A program made the position numbers and the translations under genes. The notes beneath the pieces are model-generated. The model did no database searches. It had not been told where the DNA came from and worked only from the letters and a program-made list of their open reading frames with translations. From Scopulibacillus darangshiensis (GTDB lineage Bacteria; Bacillota; Bacilli; Bacillales; Sporolactobacillaceae), in assembly GCF_004341035.1 (NCBI RefSeq), contig NZ_SLXK01000021.1, forward strand, positions 1-64,000: a DNA stretch of 64,000 bases. The letters are read 5' to 3'. This document shows, piece by piece, positions 53,298 to 62,492 of the stretch. Numbering within the stretch: the stretch's first letter is position 1; each line of letters begins with the position of its first letter.

Positions 53298-53430
53298 ACA
53301 CAAATAAGTCTTGATTTTTGCTTAATAAATGATTACTATTTGATTCAATTTCATAATTGCTTTTGATTAAAAGGTCATAGAAGCAGAATTCCAGTTTTTC
53401 TTTAAAAAAATTGTGTGCTTAGCTTTGCTT

Positions 53431-53541
53431 GCGGAAATACGCTCGCTTTCCGCGGGCGATCCGCGAGCCTCCTCAAGCTCGTTCCTCGTTTGCGGGGTCT
53501 CGCTTGGCTCGCTGTTCCCGCAGGAGTCTCGCATATTTCCG
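53431..53541. repeat. GC-rich palindromic dispersed repeat
   Basis: A GC-rich block in otherwise AT-rich DNA whose ends mirror each other (GGAAATACGC at the left, GCATATTTCC at the right) with repeated internal units such as TCGCTTTCCGCGGG, CCGCGAGCC and TTCCCGCAGGAGTCTCGC. It has the look of the REP/MITE-like elements that are common in Bacillaceae, and is non-coding. Confidence 0.6.
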
Positions 53542-53569
53542 TTGTTTACGACCATTTAGGCATTCCTTA

Positions 53570-55010
53570 GATATTAAAAAAATCAAGCTACCTGTTGACT
53601 TAACATAAGATTGATACGATCACAAGCCAATTTTGAAGCATTATAAACAAGCGTCACAAGGTCAAAGTGAACTTTAGCACGTTTACCCGTACGATAACGA
53701 ACATTATCCAATTGGAAGTATTCCTTTAGATACGCATTAACCCGTTCAACAGCGGTGCGCTGCTTAAATAAGGTTTTCCAAGCTTTTGAACCACGGGCAG
53801 GCGCCGTGTACCTTCAAAGATTTGTCGTGATTTTGACTTTGTAGACCTTTTGACAAAGGTCATCATGTGCCAAAGGACAATCCTTACATTCCTTTGGATG
53901 TGTGTATTTCAGTGATTCGTATTTGGCATCAAAACTGTCATAACGATAGGAATGCTCCCGAACACAAGTCGGAGCGAAATGTTTATCAAACCCTATCGGT
54001 TCAGGCTCATTTCGCTTATTATAAGCAATCACAGCTTGGTGACCCATCCGATGGATCTGTTCATAGATGGGTCCAAAATCATACCCTGCATCCGTTATAA
54101 CATACTTTAACGAAGGGAGAGATAGACGCTCAGAAATGCCTTTTAATAAAGGTATAGCGGCTTTCCCATCATTTAAATTTCCCGATGAAAAGAGGGATTG
54201 TAAAATGTATTTGGGATTTTGTCCCGACAGCTAAATGGGCCTTATCCCCATACCAGAAGACATTTTTACCTTCACTGTTTTTCTTAACACCCCATTGTGG
54301 GTCCAGTGGGACGCTTGTCAGAAGTTCGGCAAGAGGCACATCAAGTTGAGCCTCAATTTTCTTTTCAAATAGTGGGAGATTGGCCTCGCGCTCCGCCTTT
54401 TCAATCAACCATTGTTCACGTTCCGCTTTTGTTTTTCGTCCACATTTTTTAGGTGCCTTTTCAGGCCTTTCCTCCTTCGGGGGAGCTTGATCACGGGCTT
54501 CGAAGTGAGTGGCATCAACGGCAACGGCATCGTCAGTGATGAATCCCTCAGAAATAGCTTGGAGCACCACGGTTTCCTTCGCTTCTTCAAGGATGGGGGA
54601 ATCATTAAGCTTAGTGACCATACGTGAGTAGGCTGCTTCTGAAGGTGTGGTATCTGATACAAGAAATCCACAATTCAATTTAAAAATGAAATCCTCGTCT
54701 AAGCGCTTGATTAAATGCTTTACTGTAGGGATGCGTTCGATGATCCGAATGAAAAGTGAATTTATCATAGCTCTATAATTGAGTTCAGTCGGGGCACCAA
54801 GCCATGACTTCTTACTCACTTTATAAAGAATGGAGTCCGTATTAATGGCGGATAAAATAGCGTCATAACGTTGGGTAGGTCCCAAATCATATAATTCTTG
54901 CAGGTCAAACAGGCTTCCTTGTCGTATAATAGACATAGGGAGTGTTCCTCCGATCTCATTAGTTTTGTGTGGTACTTAACTATTTCGAGATTTGGGGAGG
55001 TACCTCCTTT
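53570..55010 (-). mobile_element. IS1182-like insertion sequence, inactive
   Basis: The element contains a single decayed transposase gene (next entry). The borders are approximate because I could not identify matching terminal inverted repeats. GGAGGTACCTCC at 54996-55007 followed by TTTTTT could be a terminator that shields the element's promoter. Confidence 0.5.
53583..54936 (-). pseudogene. IS1182-family transposase, frameshifted with nonsense mutation
   Basis: About 450 codons. The N-terminal part (LYDLGPTQRYDAILSAINTDSILYKVS, CGRKTKAEREQW, VPLDPQWGVKKNSEGKNVFWYGDKAHLAVG) is readable from ATG 54936, with GGAGGAACAC upstream. Near 54205 a one-base shift moves the expected KSQYILQSLFSS into another frame; reading continues there as NDGKAAIPLLK... 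and HSYRYDSFDAKYESLKYTHPKECKDCP. At 53814-53816 a TGA replaces what looks like a CGA codon after KITTNL. Further homologous frame follows down to 53583. Confidence 0.8.
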
Positions 55011-55660
55011 TTTATGTCCTGAAAGCCTTGTGGCTTAAGGGTTAGTATTTATGAAATTCATTCCTTTGATTAAAAATAAATTTTCTTTTAAGGCGATGGC
55101 TCATAAATGAAGTGTACCTTTTGCATGTCATGAGAAAAAAGTGTCTATAACAACGGATCCGGTGATTACACCTTCTTTTGTGATGATGGGAATATCAATT
55201 AAGACACATGCGCAAGTAGAGTTGATTCTGGTGAAATAAGGCAAATGAGATAGGAAAGATAAGAGATTTGTAGGAAGGGTGGGGACTGGGGGATTGATTC
55301 GGATACAGGTAGCATCGAGGACTCGTGAACGAGGACGACGTCTTCGATATAGAACTGTAATTCTAAAGAACGGCTAGCCTTTTTCGCGAACAAACCCTTG
55401 ATTGGCAGTGGGCAGCATTCTTATGGGGCGCGACCACCCTGAAAATATGCTTTAATACAATTTTTGAGGTGATTACTGATTGTATACATAGAGAATGTGG
55501 CAAAATAAGATGGTAGGTTTATGACAAAAGGGTTCATTGTACTTAATGCGTATCATTAGAAAATATTACAATCCAAATTTTGTTACCTTTTGCTCGAATT
55601 TAAAGTATAATTTACCTTAACAAAATTAGTTATTAAGGCAGCTTTGAAAGAAGGATATAA
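55011..55660. other. intergenic region between the IS and the helicase gene
   Basis: No intact gene. A readable but startless stretch runs around 55135-55235 (GVSITTDPVITPSFVMMGIS-type). The rest is AT-rich. A promoter for the helicase gene should lie near 55560-55640, where TTGAAA-like and TATAAT-like boxes (TATAAT at about 55608) are seen. Confidence 0.3.
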
Positions 55661-58600
55661 ATGAAAGATCATCTAATACACATGCGCGATAAGCTAAACA
55701 ACATAAACAAAAGAAATCGTTCCATTCGCTTATTGAAGATTTATCAGAAATGGAGTTTTGACCTTGCAAATTTGGATTCCATAGAAGGTAAGGAAAGCGC
55801 ACAGTCGATTATAAAGAAAATAGTAGAGCAAAAAGGGAAAGGAAAGATTACTTTATTACAGCCTTCCCTTGATGATGAGAAATCAATGAATTTATCAAAA
55901 AAGCTAACAGATCTCTATCGTCAAATTAAAGCAATGGAAGATGAAACGGGTGTACATGACTTTTACTTGGGTTACCCTTTTCTATCAGGTGTTCTCTACG
56001 ATGGAACCTTTATTCAAGCTCCCCTTTTCTTGTACCCTATTCGGTTGGAAAAAGATAATATTACGATGAAAAAATGGGTGTTAAATGTGGAGGAAGGCGG
56101 ACCACAGTTAAATCGGACACTCCTTTTAGCAATGAAGAAATTAAATAAGATCAACTTTTCTGAGGAGATTTTCGAAGAGGCTGTTTCAGTCGCACGTTCC
56201 ATGAATTTTAAAGAAATTATATCCTTTTTGGGCAAGCAACAGGTGAAGGTGCAGTTTACCGAAACAGATCTAAGCCGATTAAAGGAATATAAGGCGAGTG
56301 ACATTCCAGAGGTCTCCAATATGACATTGCTTGAAAATGCGGTCATTGGTGACTTTCCACAAGGTGGCTCTTCCATTGTTCGTGATTATGATGAGTTGAT
56401 CACCCTTTCAGAAACCAGTTCTCTATCGTTAGTTGGAGAGATGATTAATTCAGAAGATGGTCTATCATTAGAGGCAGGTGTCTTACCCAGTGGTGTGGAA
56501 GAAGACGAGCAGACCATTAAAAAAGAAGATATTTTGAATCTATTACGAACGGACGGTTCCCAAGAAGAAATTTTAAGGGAGGTTCGTCATCAAAAGGGAT
56601 TAGTCGTGCATGGACCACCGGGAACAGGGAAATCGCAAGTTATTGTAAATCTCGTAACGGACGCACTTTATCGAAACAAAAAGATTCTTGTTGTCTGTCA
56701 GAAACGTGCGGCCTTAGATGTCGTATATCAACGGATGAATAGTTTAGGGCTAAGTGACCATGTTGCCCTTGTGCATGATGAGAAAGTGGATCGAAAAGCG
56801 CTTTATAAAAAGATTTCTACCGTTTTAGAGCATAACGAGGTAAAGTTTGCGGAATCAGTTGAAAAGCTGATAACTTTTACTTCTCGGTTAGATAATCAAG
56901 AACAGTTTCTAAATATGATTGCTAAAGCGCTTTATGAAAAGCAGCCAAATGGGTATAAATTATACGAGCTTTATGGTACATCAAAACCGATAACTGATTC
57001 AAACAAGATTATCTCCTTAAATAGTGTGATCGACCGATTAACGAGAGAGTCATTACGGGATATATCGGAGGCAGTGTATACGTATGGAGAGTGGTACGAT
57101 CAGTTTGGACAGGAAAACTATCCATTAAGTTGCCGAAAGAGCTTTGCTGCTTTTGACATGAAAGCGAAATTAAAAGGGATTGAAACATTAGAAGCATTAA
57201 TCCAGAAAGCAAGGAAAGCAACGGACTATATTGAAGCACTTGATATCGAAAAGATTACACCTGCTTATACATGGGAAGTACAACATCGATTAGATAAAAT
57301 CTATCCAGATTTAGATGATGACCAAAAACGTACCCTTCAGGGTTTGCGCATTTTTTGGTGGACGACGATCACGGGAAAGTCGATTATTGAAGAGATTACA
57401 AACGGGGAGAAGTTCAAAGGAACAACTTCTCCAGAGTGGTTGAAAGTTAAACGGTCATTAAAGATTATGCACGACTTAGGAAAAGTAACGAAAGCTATGG
57501 CAGATGACATGAAGATCCTGTCTTTCTTGATAAAAGAGGATCACCTTAAGATATTACAGAACCGCGTTGCAGAAGGGGATATTCCGTTAAAAGAGTTAGA
57601 CTTGTTATTGGAGTATATTCATCGTGACTTTGATGACCTGAAATTAATGGATACGTTCTGGGAACAGGCTAGTGACGATACAAAAACTGTTATCACTGCC
57701 CTGCAGGAAAAAGATCTTAACACAGAAAAATCACTGTCAGAGTTTTGGGTAGATATCTTTAAAAACTCAGCATATATCCACTGGATTGATCAGATCGAAG
57801 CAAAGTATCCAGATGTGCAGAAGATCTCTACAAATGAATTTGGAAGGATACGCGATTCATTCGCTAATCTTTTAGAAGAAAAGCGAAAAGTAGCGGCAGA
57901 GTATTTAGTACACGAACTGAAGAACAAGGTAAAGTCCGTTCACGAAATACAAGGAAAGTCAGCAAAAGAGTTAAAACATCAAACAGGTAAAAAGAGAATG
58001 ATTTGGCCACTTCGCAAACTCGTAAACGACTTTGCGGATAAAGGATTAGTGGATATTTTGCCAGTGTGGCTAGCTTCGCCAGAAATGGTGTCGTCCATTT
58101 TCCCGTTAACAGAAGGTCTGTTTGATATCGTTATATTTGATGAGGCTTCTCAGTTAACAGTGGAAAGCGGTTTGCCGTCTATATATCGCGGTAAACAAAT
58201 CGTTGTAGCAGGGGATGAAAAGCAGCTTCCACCGTCTAATTTGTTCCGAGCGGGGTACGCAGATGAAGATGAAGAAGAGGAAGAGGCGAAGTTTGATACC
58301 GATGAGTCCGTTAGTTTACTAAACTTAGCTAAACGCCGTTTTCCGGAGAAGATTTTGCAATGGCATTACCGATCTAAGTACGAAGAGCTGATTAACTTTT
58401 CTAATCATGCCTTCTATAATGGCTATGTTCAAATTGCACCAAACGTCGCATCATTTAGAGAGCCACCTGGGGTTGTATGGAAGAAGGTAGATGGTCGATG
58501 GCTTAACAGGTCGAACGAAGTGGAAGCTCTAGAAGTCGTCGCGCAGTTAAAACGTATACTGCAACAACAGCTTGGTAAAACCGTTGGGATCATCACCTTT

Positions 58601-59425
58601 AACGCAAAACAACAGTCAAAAGTACAAGATGTGATTGATGAAGTTGCAGCTGAAGATGAAGAATTTAGAACCCTTTATAATGAACTAATGGGACGTAGCC
58701 TTGATGAACGACTATTTGTCAAAAACATTGAAAATGTACAAGGAGATGAGCGGGATATCATCATTTTCTCCATCGGCTATGCAAAAAATGAAGAAGGCAA
58801 AGTGTACAACCGGTTCGGGTCGCTTAACCAAAAAGGCGGAGAAAATCGATTAAATGTAGCGGTAACCCGTGCAAAAGAAGGGGCGATAGTGGTTTCTAGC
58901 ATCGAACCGGAAGACTTAAATATAGCCAATACCTCCGAACGGGGGCCGAAGCTATTAAAGTCTTACTTGAAATATGCTAGGGCTGTTTCTGGTGGGAAGG
59001 TAGAAGATATCCAGGCAGTGATCCAGGAGATTAATGAAGCGGTAAGTACACATGCTGTACAACAAACTCTTCATTTCGATTCCCCATTTGAAGAACAAGT
59101 CTACAGGCAACTTCGTAATCTAGGATATGAAATCACCACACAAGTAGGGATGTCTGGTTATCGAATCGACATGGCAGTGCTCCATCCAAAAGATCGTTCA
59201 AGATACATCCTTGGAGTAGAATGCGATGGGGCCATGTATCATAGTTCTCCAAGTGCTAGAGAACGAGATGTTTATCGTCAAAGATATTTGGAATCGAGAG
59301 GCTGGACAATCGAACGAATCTGGAGCAGGAATTGGTGGAAGAATCCTGTAAATGAGATAGAACGTATTGATCAACGAATTAAAGAGTTAGTTCGGAATGA
59401 AGAAATTCGGGATGTGGTTCGATAA
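55661..59425 (+). CDS. superfamily 1 helicase with C-terminal Vsr/MTES_1575-type nuclease
   Basis: 1254 aa. The N-terminal 300 residues are helical (DUF4011/defence-helicase-like). Walker A reads VHGPPGTGKSQVIVNL near 317, and motif II reads FDEASQLTVESGLP near 824; QLPPSNLF, WHYRSKYEELINFSNHAFY (motif IV) and VQGDERDIIIFSIGY plus NVAVTRAKEG (motifs V/VI) mark an AAA_11/AAA_12 Upf1-like core split by a 450-aa insert. The last 140 residues hold a restriction-endonuclease-like fold: SPFEEQVYRQL, YRIDMAV and YILGVECDGAMYHSS, then RYLESRGWTIERIWSRNW. Such fusions occur in defence islands; function here is inference. Confidence 0.85.
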   Translation: MKDHLIHMRDKLNNINKRNRSIRLLKIYQKWSFDLANLDSIEGKESAQSIIKKIVEQKGKGKITLLQPSLDDEKSMNLSKKLTDLYRQIKAMEDETGVHDFYLGYPFLSGVLYDGTFIQAPLFLYPIRLEKDNITMKKWVLNVEEGGPQLNRTLLLAMKKLNKINFSEEIFEEAVSVARSMNFKEIISFLGKQQVKVQFTETDLSRLKEYKASDIPEVSNMTLLENAVIGDFPQGGSSIVRDYDELITLSETSSLSLVGEMINSEDGLSLEAGVLPSGVEEDEQTIKKEDILNLLRTDGSQEEILREVRHQKGLVVHGPPGTGKSQVIVNLVTDALYRNKKILVVCQKRAALDVVYQRMNSLGLSDHVALVHDEKVDRKALYKKISTVLEHNEVKFAESVEKLITFTSRLDNQEQFLNMIAKALYEKQPNGYKLYELYGTSKPITDSNKIISLNSVIDRLTRESLRDISEAVYTYGEWYDQFGQENYPLSCRKSFAAFDMKAKLKGIETLEALIQKARKATDYIEALDIEKITPAYTWEVQHRLDKIYPDLDDDQKRTLQGLRIFWWTTITGKSIIEEITNGEKFKGTTSPEWLKVKRSLKIMHDLGKVTKAMADDMKILSFLIKEDHLKILQNRVAEGDIPLKELDLLLEYIHRDFDDLKLMDTFWEQASDDTKTVITALQEKDLNTEKSLSEFWVDIFKNSAYIHWIDQIEAKYPDVQKISTNEFGRIRDSFANLLEEKRKVAAEYLVHELKNKVKSVHEIQGKSAKELKHQTGKKRMIWPLRKLVNDFADKGLVDILPVWLASPEMVSSIFPLTEGLFDIVIFDEASQLTVESGLPSIYRGKQIVVAGDEKQLPPSNLFRAGYADEDEEEEEAKFDTDESVSLLNLAKRRFPEKILQWHYRSKYEELINFSNHAFYNGYVQIAPNVASFREPPGVVWKKVDGRWLNRSNEVEALEVVAQLKRILQQQLGKTVGIITFNAKQQSKVQDVIDEVAAEDEEFRTLYNELMGRSLDERLFVKNIENVQGDERDIIIFSIGYAKNEEGKVYNRFGSLNQKGGENRLNVAVTRAKEGAIVVSSIEPEDLNIANTSERGPKLLKSYLKYARAVSGGKVEDIQAVIQEINEAVSTHAVQQTLHFDSPFEEQVYRQLRNLGYEITTQVGMSGYRIDMAVLHPKDRSRYILGVECDGAMYHSSPSARERDVYRQRYLESRGWTIERIWSRNWWKNPVNEIERIDQRIKELVRNEEIRDVVR

Positions 59426-59457
59426 GTGCAATACGCGCCCTGAAGTATAATGAGTCA

Positions 59458-59482
59458 AAGCAGCACCGATTAAGTGCTGCTT
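59458..59482 (+). terminator. rho-independent terminator
   Basis: AAGCAGCAC (59458-59466) / GTGCTGCTT (59474-59482), then TATCTTCTTTT. It follows the helicase gene. Confidence 0.75.
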
Positions 59483-59559
59483 ATCTTCTTTTGGAGAGCT
59501 TTTTCATTGACAAAATTGAATCAAAAAATAAATCAGATGGTTATTAGGTTGTGAAAATG

Positions 59560-59688
59560 TAACAAAGTGCAATCCACCAACAGGAAGTTTCGCTTGCGGA
59601 AGACAAGCCCGAACAGATGGCGGATATTATTACAAACTGTTTAATGACACGCTGCCATGTAAAAAGAGAATTGAGATCTTTTTTATAG
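59560..59688 (+). pseudogene. unidentified orphan C-terminal coding remnant
   Basis: An open frame with no start reads HQQEVSLAEDKPEQMADII and ends at TAG 59688 (TNCLMTRCHVKRELRSFL). The codon pattern looks like real protein. I do not recognise it; its 5' part has been lost. The rest of 59483-59811 has no gene. Confidence 0.3.
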
Positions 59689-59811
59689 GGGTAAAGGCAT
59701 ATAATCAAGCGATACGCCTTCATACTGCTATATTTGTATATTTGATGGTAGGCTATAATTATAAAGAATACCCTATATACATGGATGGGGTTGGATTAAA
59801 GGGGATTAATT

Positions 59812-60795
59812 ATGGCGGAAAATAACAGGCTTCGTTTGATCAAGGTTATGGAGATTTTGCGGACAAAGACGGATGAAGAAAATGAACTGTCGTTAGGGGA
59901 AATAAAGGAACATTTGAAAATGGAGCTGGGCGAGACGTTTGCAGTGCAGGATAAAAGCCTTAGGGAGGACCTCAGGGCTTTAGGCGACGGCGGCTTTATG
60001 ATTGATGAAAATACGGGCAAGCAAGGCAGAAAGTTTTATAGGCACGAGGGTTTGTTCGAAATGTACGAGATCAGGCTGTTGCTTGACGCGGTTATTTCCG
60101 CACGATTTCTGACTGAAAAGGAAACGAAGGATTTGATCAAGAAGATTAAGATGCTTAAAAGTCAAACGACGGCGAAAAGGCTGCAAAAGCAAATTTTCCT
60201 TGATGGGGTGATTAAGGCGAAGAGTCCAGCCGTAAGATATGGCATTGATCATATACGGACAGCGATATCTGACCAGAAAAAGATCACATACCAATACGGA
60301 AGGTATAATGTTGACAAAGCGTTCGTCTTAAGCCACGAAGGTAGAGTCTATACGGTTCACCCTTACGCGTTGATTTGGAATAATGATTACTATTATCTTA
60401 TTGGTTTTTATGAAGGTGCCGGGGAAGTAAGACATTATCGCGTGGATCGGATGCGGGACGTACAGGTAAAGAATGAACACTTTAATCATCATAACATTGA
60501 CATTCCTGACTACGTGAACCGATCCTTTCATATGTACTCGGGTGAGGAGGATGTCATCAAGCTGAAATTTAAAAACGGTCTGATTAATGTTATCATTGAC
60601 CGATTCGGCATTGACGCGGATATCAAGAGGGCAGATGACGATTCCTTTTTTATAAGGACAAAAGCATCAGTTAGTGACGGCCTTGTCAGATGGCTGCTCA
60701 CATGGGGAAGTGATGTCGAGGTGATCGAGCCGGCATCGCTTCGTGAACGGATTAAGGCAGAGAATGAAAAGGTGCAAAAACTATATAATATTTAA
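59812..60795 (+). CDS. WYL-domain transcriptional regulator
   Basis: A 327-aa protein with an N-terminal winged HTH (LSLGEIKEHLKMELGETFAVQDKSLREDLRAL), a middle WYL domain (KKITYQYGRYNVDKA, HPYALIWNNDYYYLIGFYE, HYRVDRM) and a C-terminal WCX region. WYL proteins often regulate anti-phage islands, binding nucleic acid or nucleotides. Neighbours fit that. No strong ribosome site stands out: the start ATG lies behind AAAGGGGATTAATT. Confidence 0.86.
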   Translation: MAENNRLRLIKVMEILRTKTDEENELSLGEIKEHLKMELGETFAVQDKSLREDLRALGDGGFMIDENTGKQGRKFYRHEGLFEMYEIRLLLDAVISARFLTEKETKDLIKKIKMLKSQTTAKRLQKQIFLDGVIKAKSPAVRYGIDHIRTAISDQKKITYQYGRYNVDKAFVLSHEGRVYTVHPYALIWNNDYYYLIGFYEGAGEVRHYRVDRMRDVQVKNEHFNHHNIDIPDYVNRSFHMYSGEEDVIKLKFKNGLINVIIDRFGIDADIKRADDDSFFIRTKASVSDGLVRWLLTWGSDVEVIEPASLRERIKAENEKVQKLYNI

Positions 60796-60835
60796 GCATT
60801 TCCCAAAGTGTTCCTTTAAGGGAATGCTTTTTTTA
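60794..60835 (+). terminator. rho-independent terminator
   Basis: AAGCATTTCCC / GGGAATGCTT with one mismatch, then TTTTTTT. Confidence 0.8.
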
Positions 60836-60915
60836 TTCATTAAACCATGGCAAATTTTTATCCACCTTGTTATTTATAATTCAGATATAGCAAAGATTAC
60901 AAGGGGGAATTTTTA

Positions 60916-61458
60916 ATGAAAAAACTTTTGTCAGTTGTAGGTGTAGGTTTGCTCGCTGTTGGTGTATTAGCCGGGTGCGGGGAAACGGATGTTGCAACGG
61001 GAGGATCCAACAATACCGAGAAAGCAAGCGGCAAAGAGCAAGATAAGAAGGCATCCACGAAAAAAGATGATGCTTCAAAAACATTCAATGCCAATGTATC
61101 AAAGGAAATGTTGGGACTGAAGATTAACATTGCAGAGGTGAAATTATCCGAAGACAAGATTCAAGTCGGACTAAATTTAGAGAACACAACTCAAGATAAG
61201 CTCTCGTTCTTTCCGGATCAAGGCAATGCCATCATTGGTGACATGCAGCTTTCAGCAAGTCTATTTGGCGGATCAGGTAATGTGTCAGGCGATATTAACG
61301 GTGGTGTGAAAATGGATGGTGTCATTGTCTATGATGTACCTGAAGCCAATACATTGGATGTGAAAGGGGTTAAAGAAATCAAGCTTGATATGGGCGAGAT
61401 CTTCAATGATAAGACGATGGCAAGCAAAACGGTTACAGTGACCATTCCGGTTAAATAA
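60916..61458 (+). CDS. secreted lipoprotein
   Basis: A 180-aa protein with a lipobox (VLAGC, lipidated Cys at residue 21) after a 20-residue signal peptide, then a 50-residue Lys/Ser/Thr-rich linker (EKASGKEQDKKASTKKDD), then a beta-rich domain (LGLKINIAEVKLSEDKIQVGLNLEN). The domain resembles DUF4352/DUF5067-like immunoglobulin-type extracellular folds. It should sit on the outer face of the membrane. GGGGGAA precedes the ATG. Coupled to the next gene by an 18-bp gap. Confidence 0.8.
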   Translation: MKKLLSVVGVGLLAVGVLAGCGETDVATGGSNNTEKASGKEQDKKASTKKDDASKTFNANVSKEMLGLKINIAEVKLSEDKIQVGLNLENTTQDKLSFFPDQGNAIIGDMQLSASLFGGSGNVSGDINGGVKMDGVIVYDVPEANTLDVKGVKEIKLDMGEIFNDKTMASKTVTVTIPVK

Positions 61459-61476
61459 CCAAAGGGGGAATGACGA

Positions 61477-61812
61477 ATGAAAGTATGGGTAGCAGTATTA
61501 TCAATGTTAGGCGGACTATTCGGATTGGCGAGCGGTTTCATGGTAACTGTATTCGGAAGTGTCTTTGGCGAGGATGCCATGGCAAATAGCGGGGCCACGG
61601 TCTTTTGGCTGTCAGCCTTAGCCATTGTCCTTGGATTCCTATCATGGAAGTTCAAGAAAACCGCCGGCATCGCCCTTTTAGTTGTTGCTGTATGGGGACT
61701 GATTGCAAACGGGCTATTCTTCACCGTGGCCTTTATCTTCCTGTTCATTGCCGGCATCCTATCTTTTCTTATTAGGCAGAAACAAGGCAATGAAGCAAAC
61801 TTAGCACAGTAA
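61477..61812 (+). CDS. DUF4064-like membrane protein
   Basis: A 111-aa protein with four hydrophobic segments (LSMLGGLFGLASGFMVTVFG, ATVFWLSALAIVLGFLSW, AGIALLVVAVWGLIANGLF and the terminal one). It looks like DUF4064. Its function is unknown; together with the lipoprotein it forms a probable two-gene unit. Confidence 0.75.
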   Translation: MKVWVAVLSMLGGLFGLASGFMVTVFGSVFGEDAMANSGATVFWLSALAIVLGFLSWKFKKTAGIALLVVAVWGLIANGLFFTVAFIFLFIAGILSFLIRQKQGNEANLAQ

Positions 61813-61813
61813 A

Positions 61814-61863
61814 AAATACTCCTGCTTGTGACGGCCGTTCTGCCTTCGTGGGCGGGAGTATTT
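61814..61863 (+). terminator. rho-independent terminator
   Basis: AAATACTCC (61814-61822) pairs with GGAGTATTT (61855-61863), with an inner mismatched extension; short T-run follows. Confidence 0.6.
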
Positions 61864-62032
61864 CCTTTGTATTAAGAAAGCGTGTTAATTTTTTGGGACT
61901 ATGGTCTTAATACGCGGTGCGTTCTTATAAATGTAATATCAAGCTAAAATGAAGGCGGATATAGTTCAAACCGATACAGGTAAAGGAAGCAATTTTATGT
62001 ATGCAATATATTAGAAACGAAGGGGATGCTGT

Positions 62033-62389
62033 ATGGATAAAAACTGGGGGTACTCAGAAAAAGATGATGAGGAACTAGATAATGAACTGAGTGGGATTGA
62101 TGATATTCTTGGCAGAATATATCCCGGCGTGGAAGGTGAAGGGCTAACCTATAAACCCTATTTCAGAATACTTGAAGCCAAGGTAGTTGAAGATTTTCTC
62201 TGTATCTCTATCATTGCAGATGATCCTTACGACTTTGAACAATTTCAAGAAAAAGCATTGGATATGGCAAAACAAAAAGCTAATGCATTAGGCAATTTTG
62301 AATTAAGGAAAATCGGCGGAATTACAGTCAACGGACAAAATGAACCAGTAAAACAGGTCTTTCATTTTTCAAGAGCAGAAGAACTTTAA
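62033..62389 (+). CDS. small acidic protein of unknown function
   Basis: 118 aa with an acidic start (KDDEELDNELSGIDDILGR). The frame has no membrane segment or signal peptide, and I do not recognise a family. GAAGGGGATGCTGT precedes ATG 62033. It sits between the lipoprotein unit and the McrB-like gene, about 100 bp upstream of the latter, so it may be part of the island. Confidence 0.6.
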   Translation: MDKNWGYSEKDDEELDNELSGIDDILGRIYPGVEGEGLTYKPYFRILEAKVVEDFLCISIIADDPYDFEQFQEKALDMAKQKANALGNFELRKIGGITVNGQNEPVKQVFHFSRAEEL

Positions 62390-62492
62390 TAATATTACAA
62401 AATACGCTAGTTTGTAATGAAATTGAAATAATTAGATGTATAATTGAGTGAGAATCCCATTTAATTAGAAGATCAAATAAGGGGTGCATTAA

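Noticed and set aside
53367-53555. 62-aa minus-strand ORF over the GC-rich repeat
   Set aside because: It only reads through palindromic repeat DNA; no start site or homology.
55199-55393. 64-aa minus-strand ORF near the IS
   Set aside because: No start signal or family; the surrounding DNA looks decayed.
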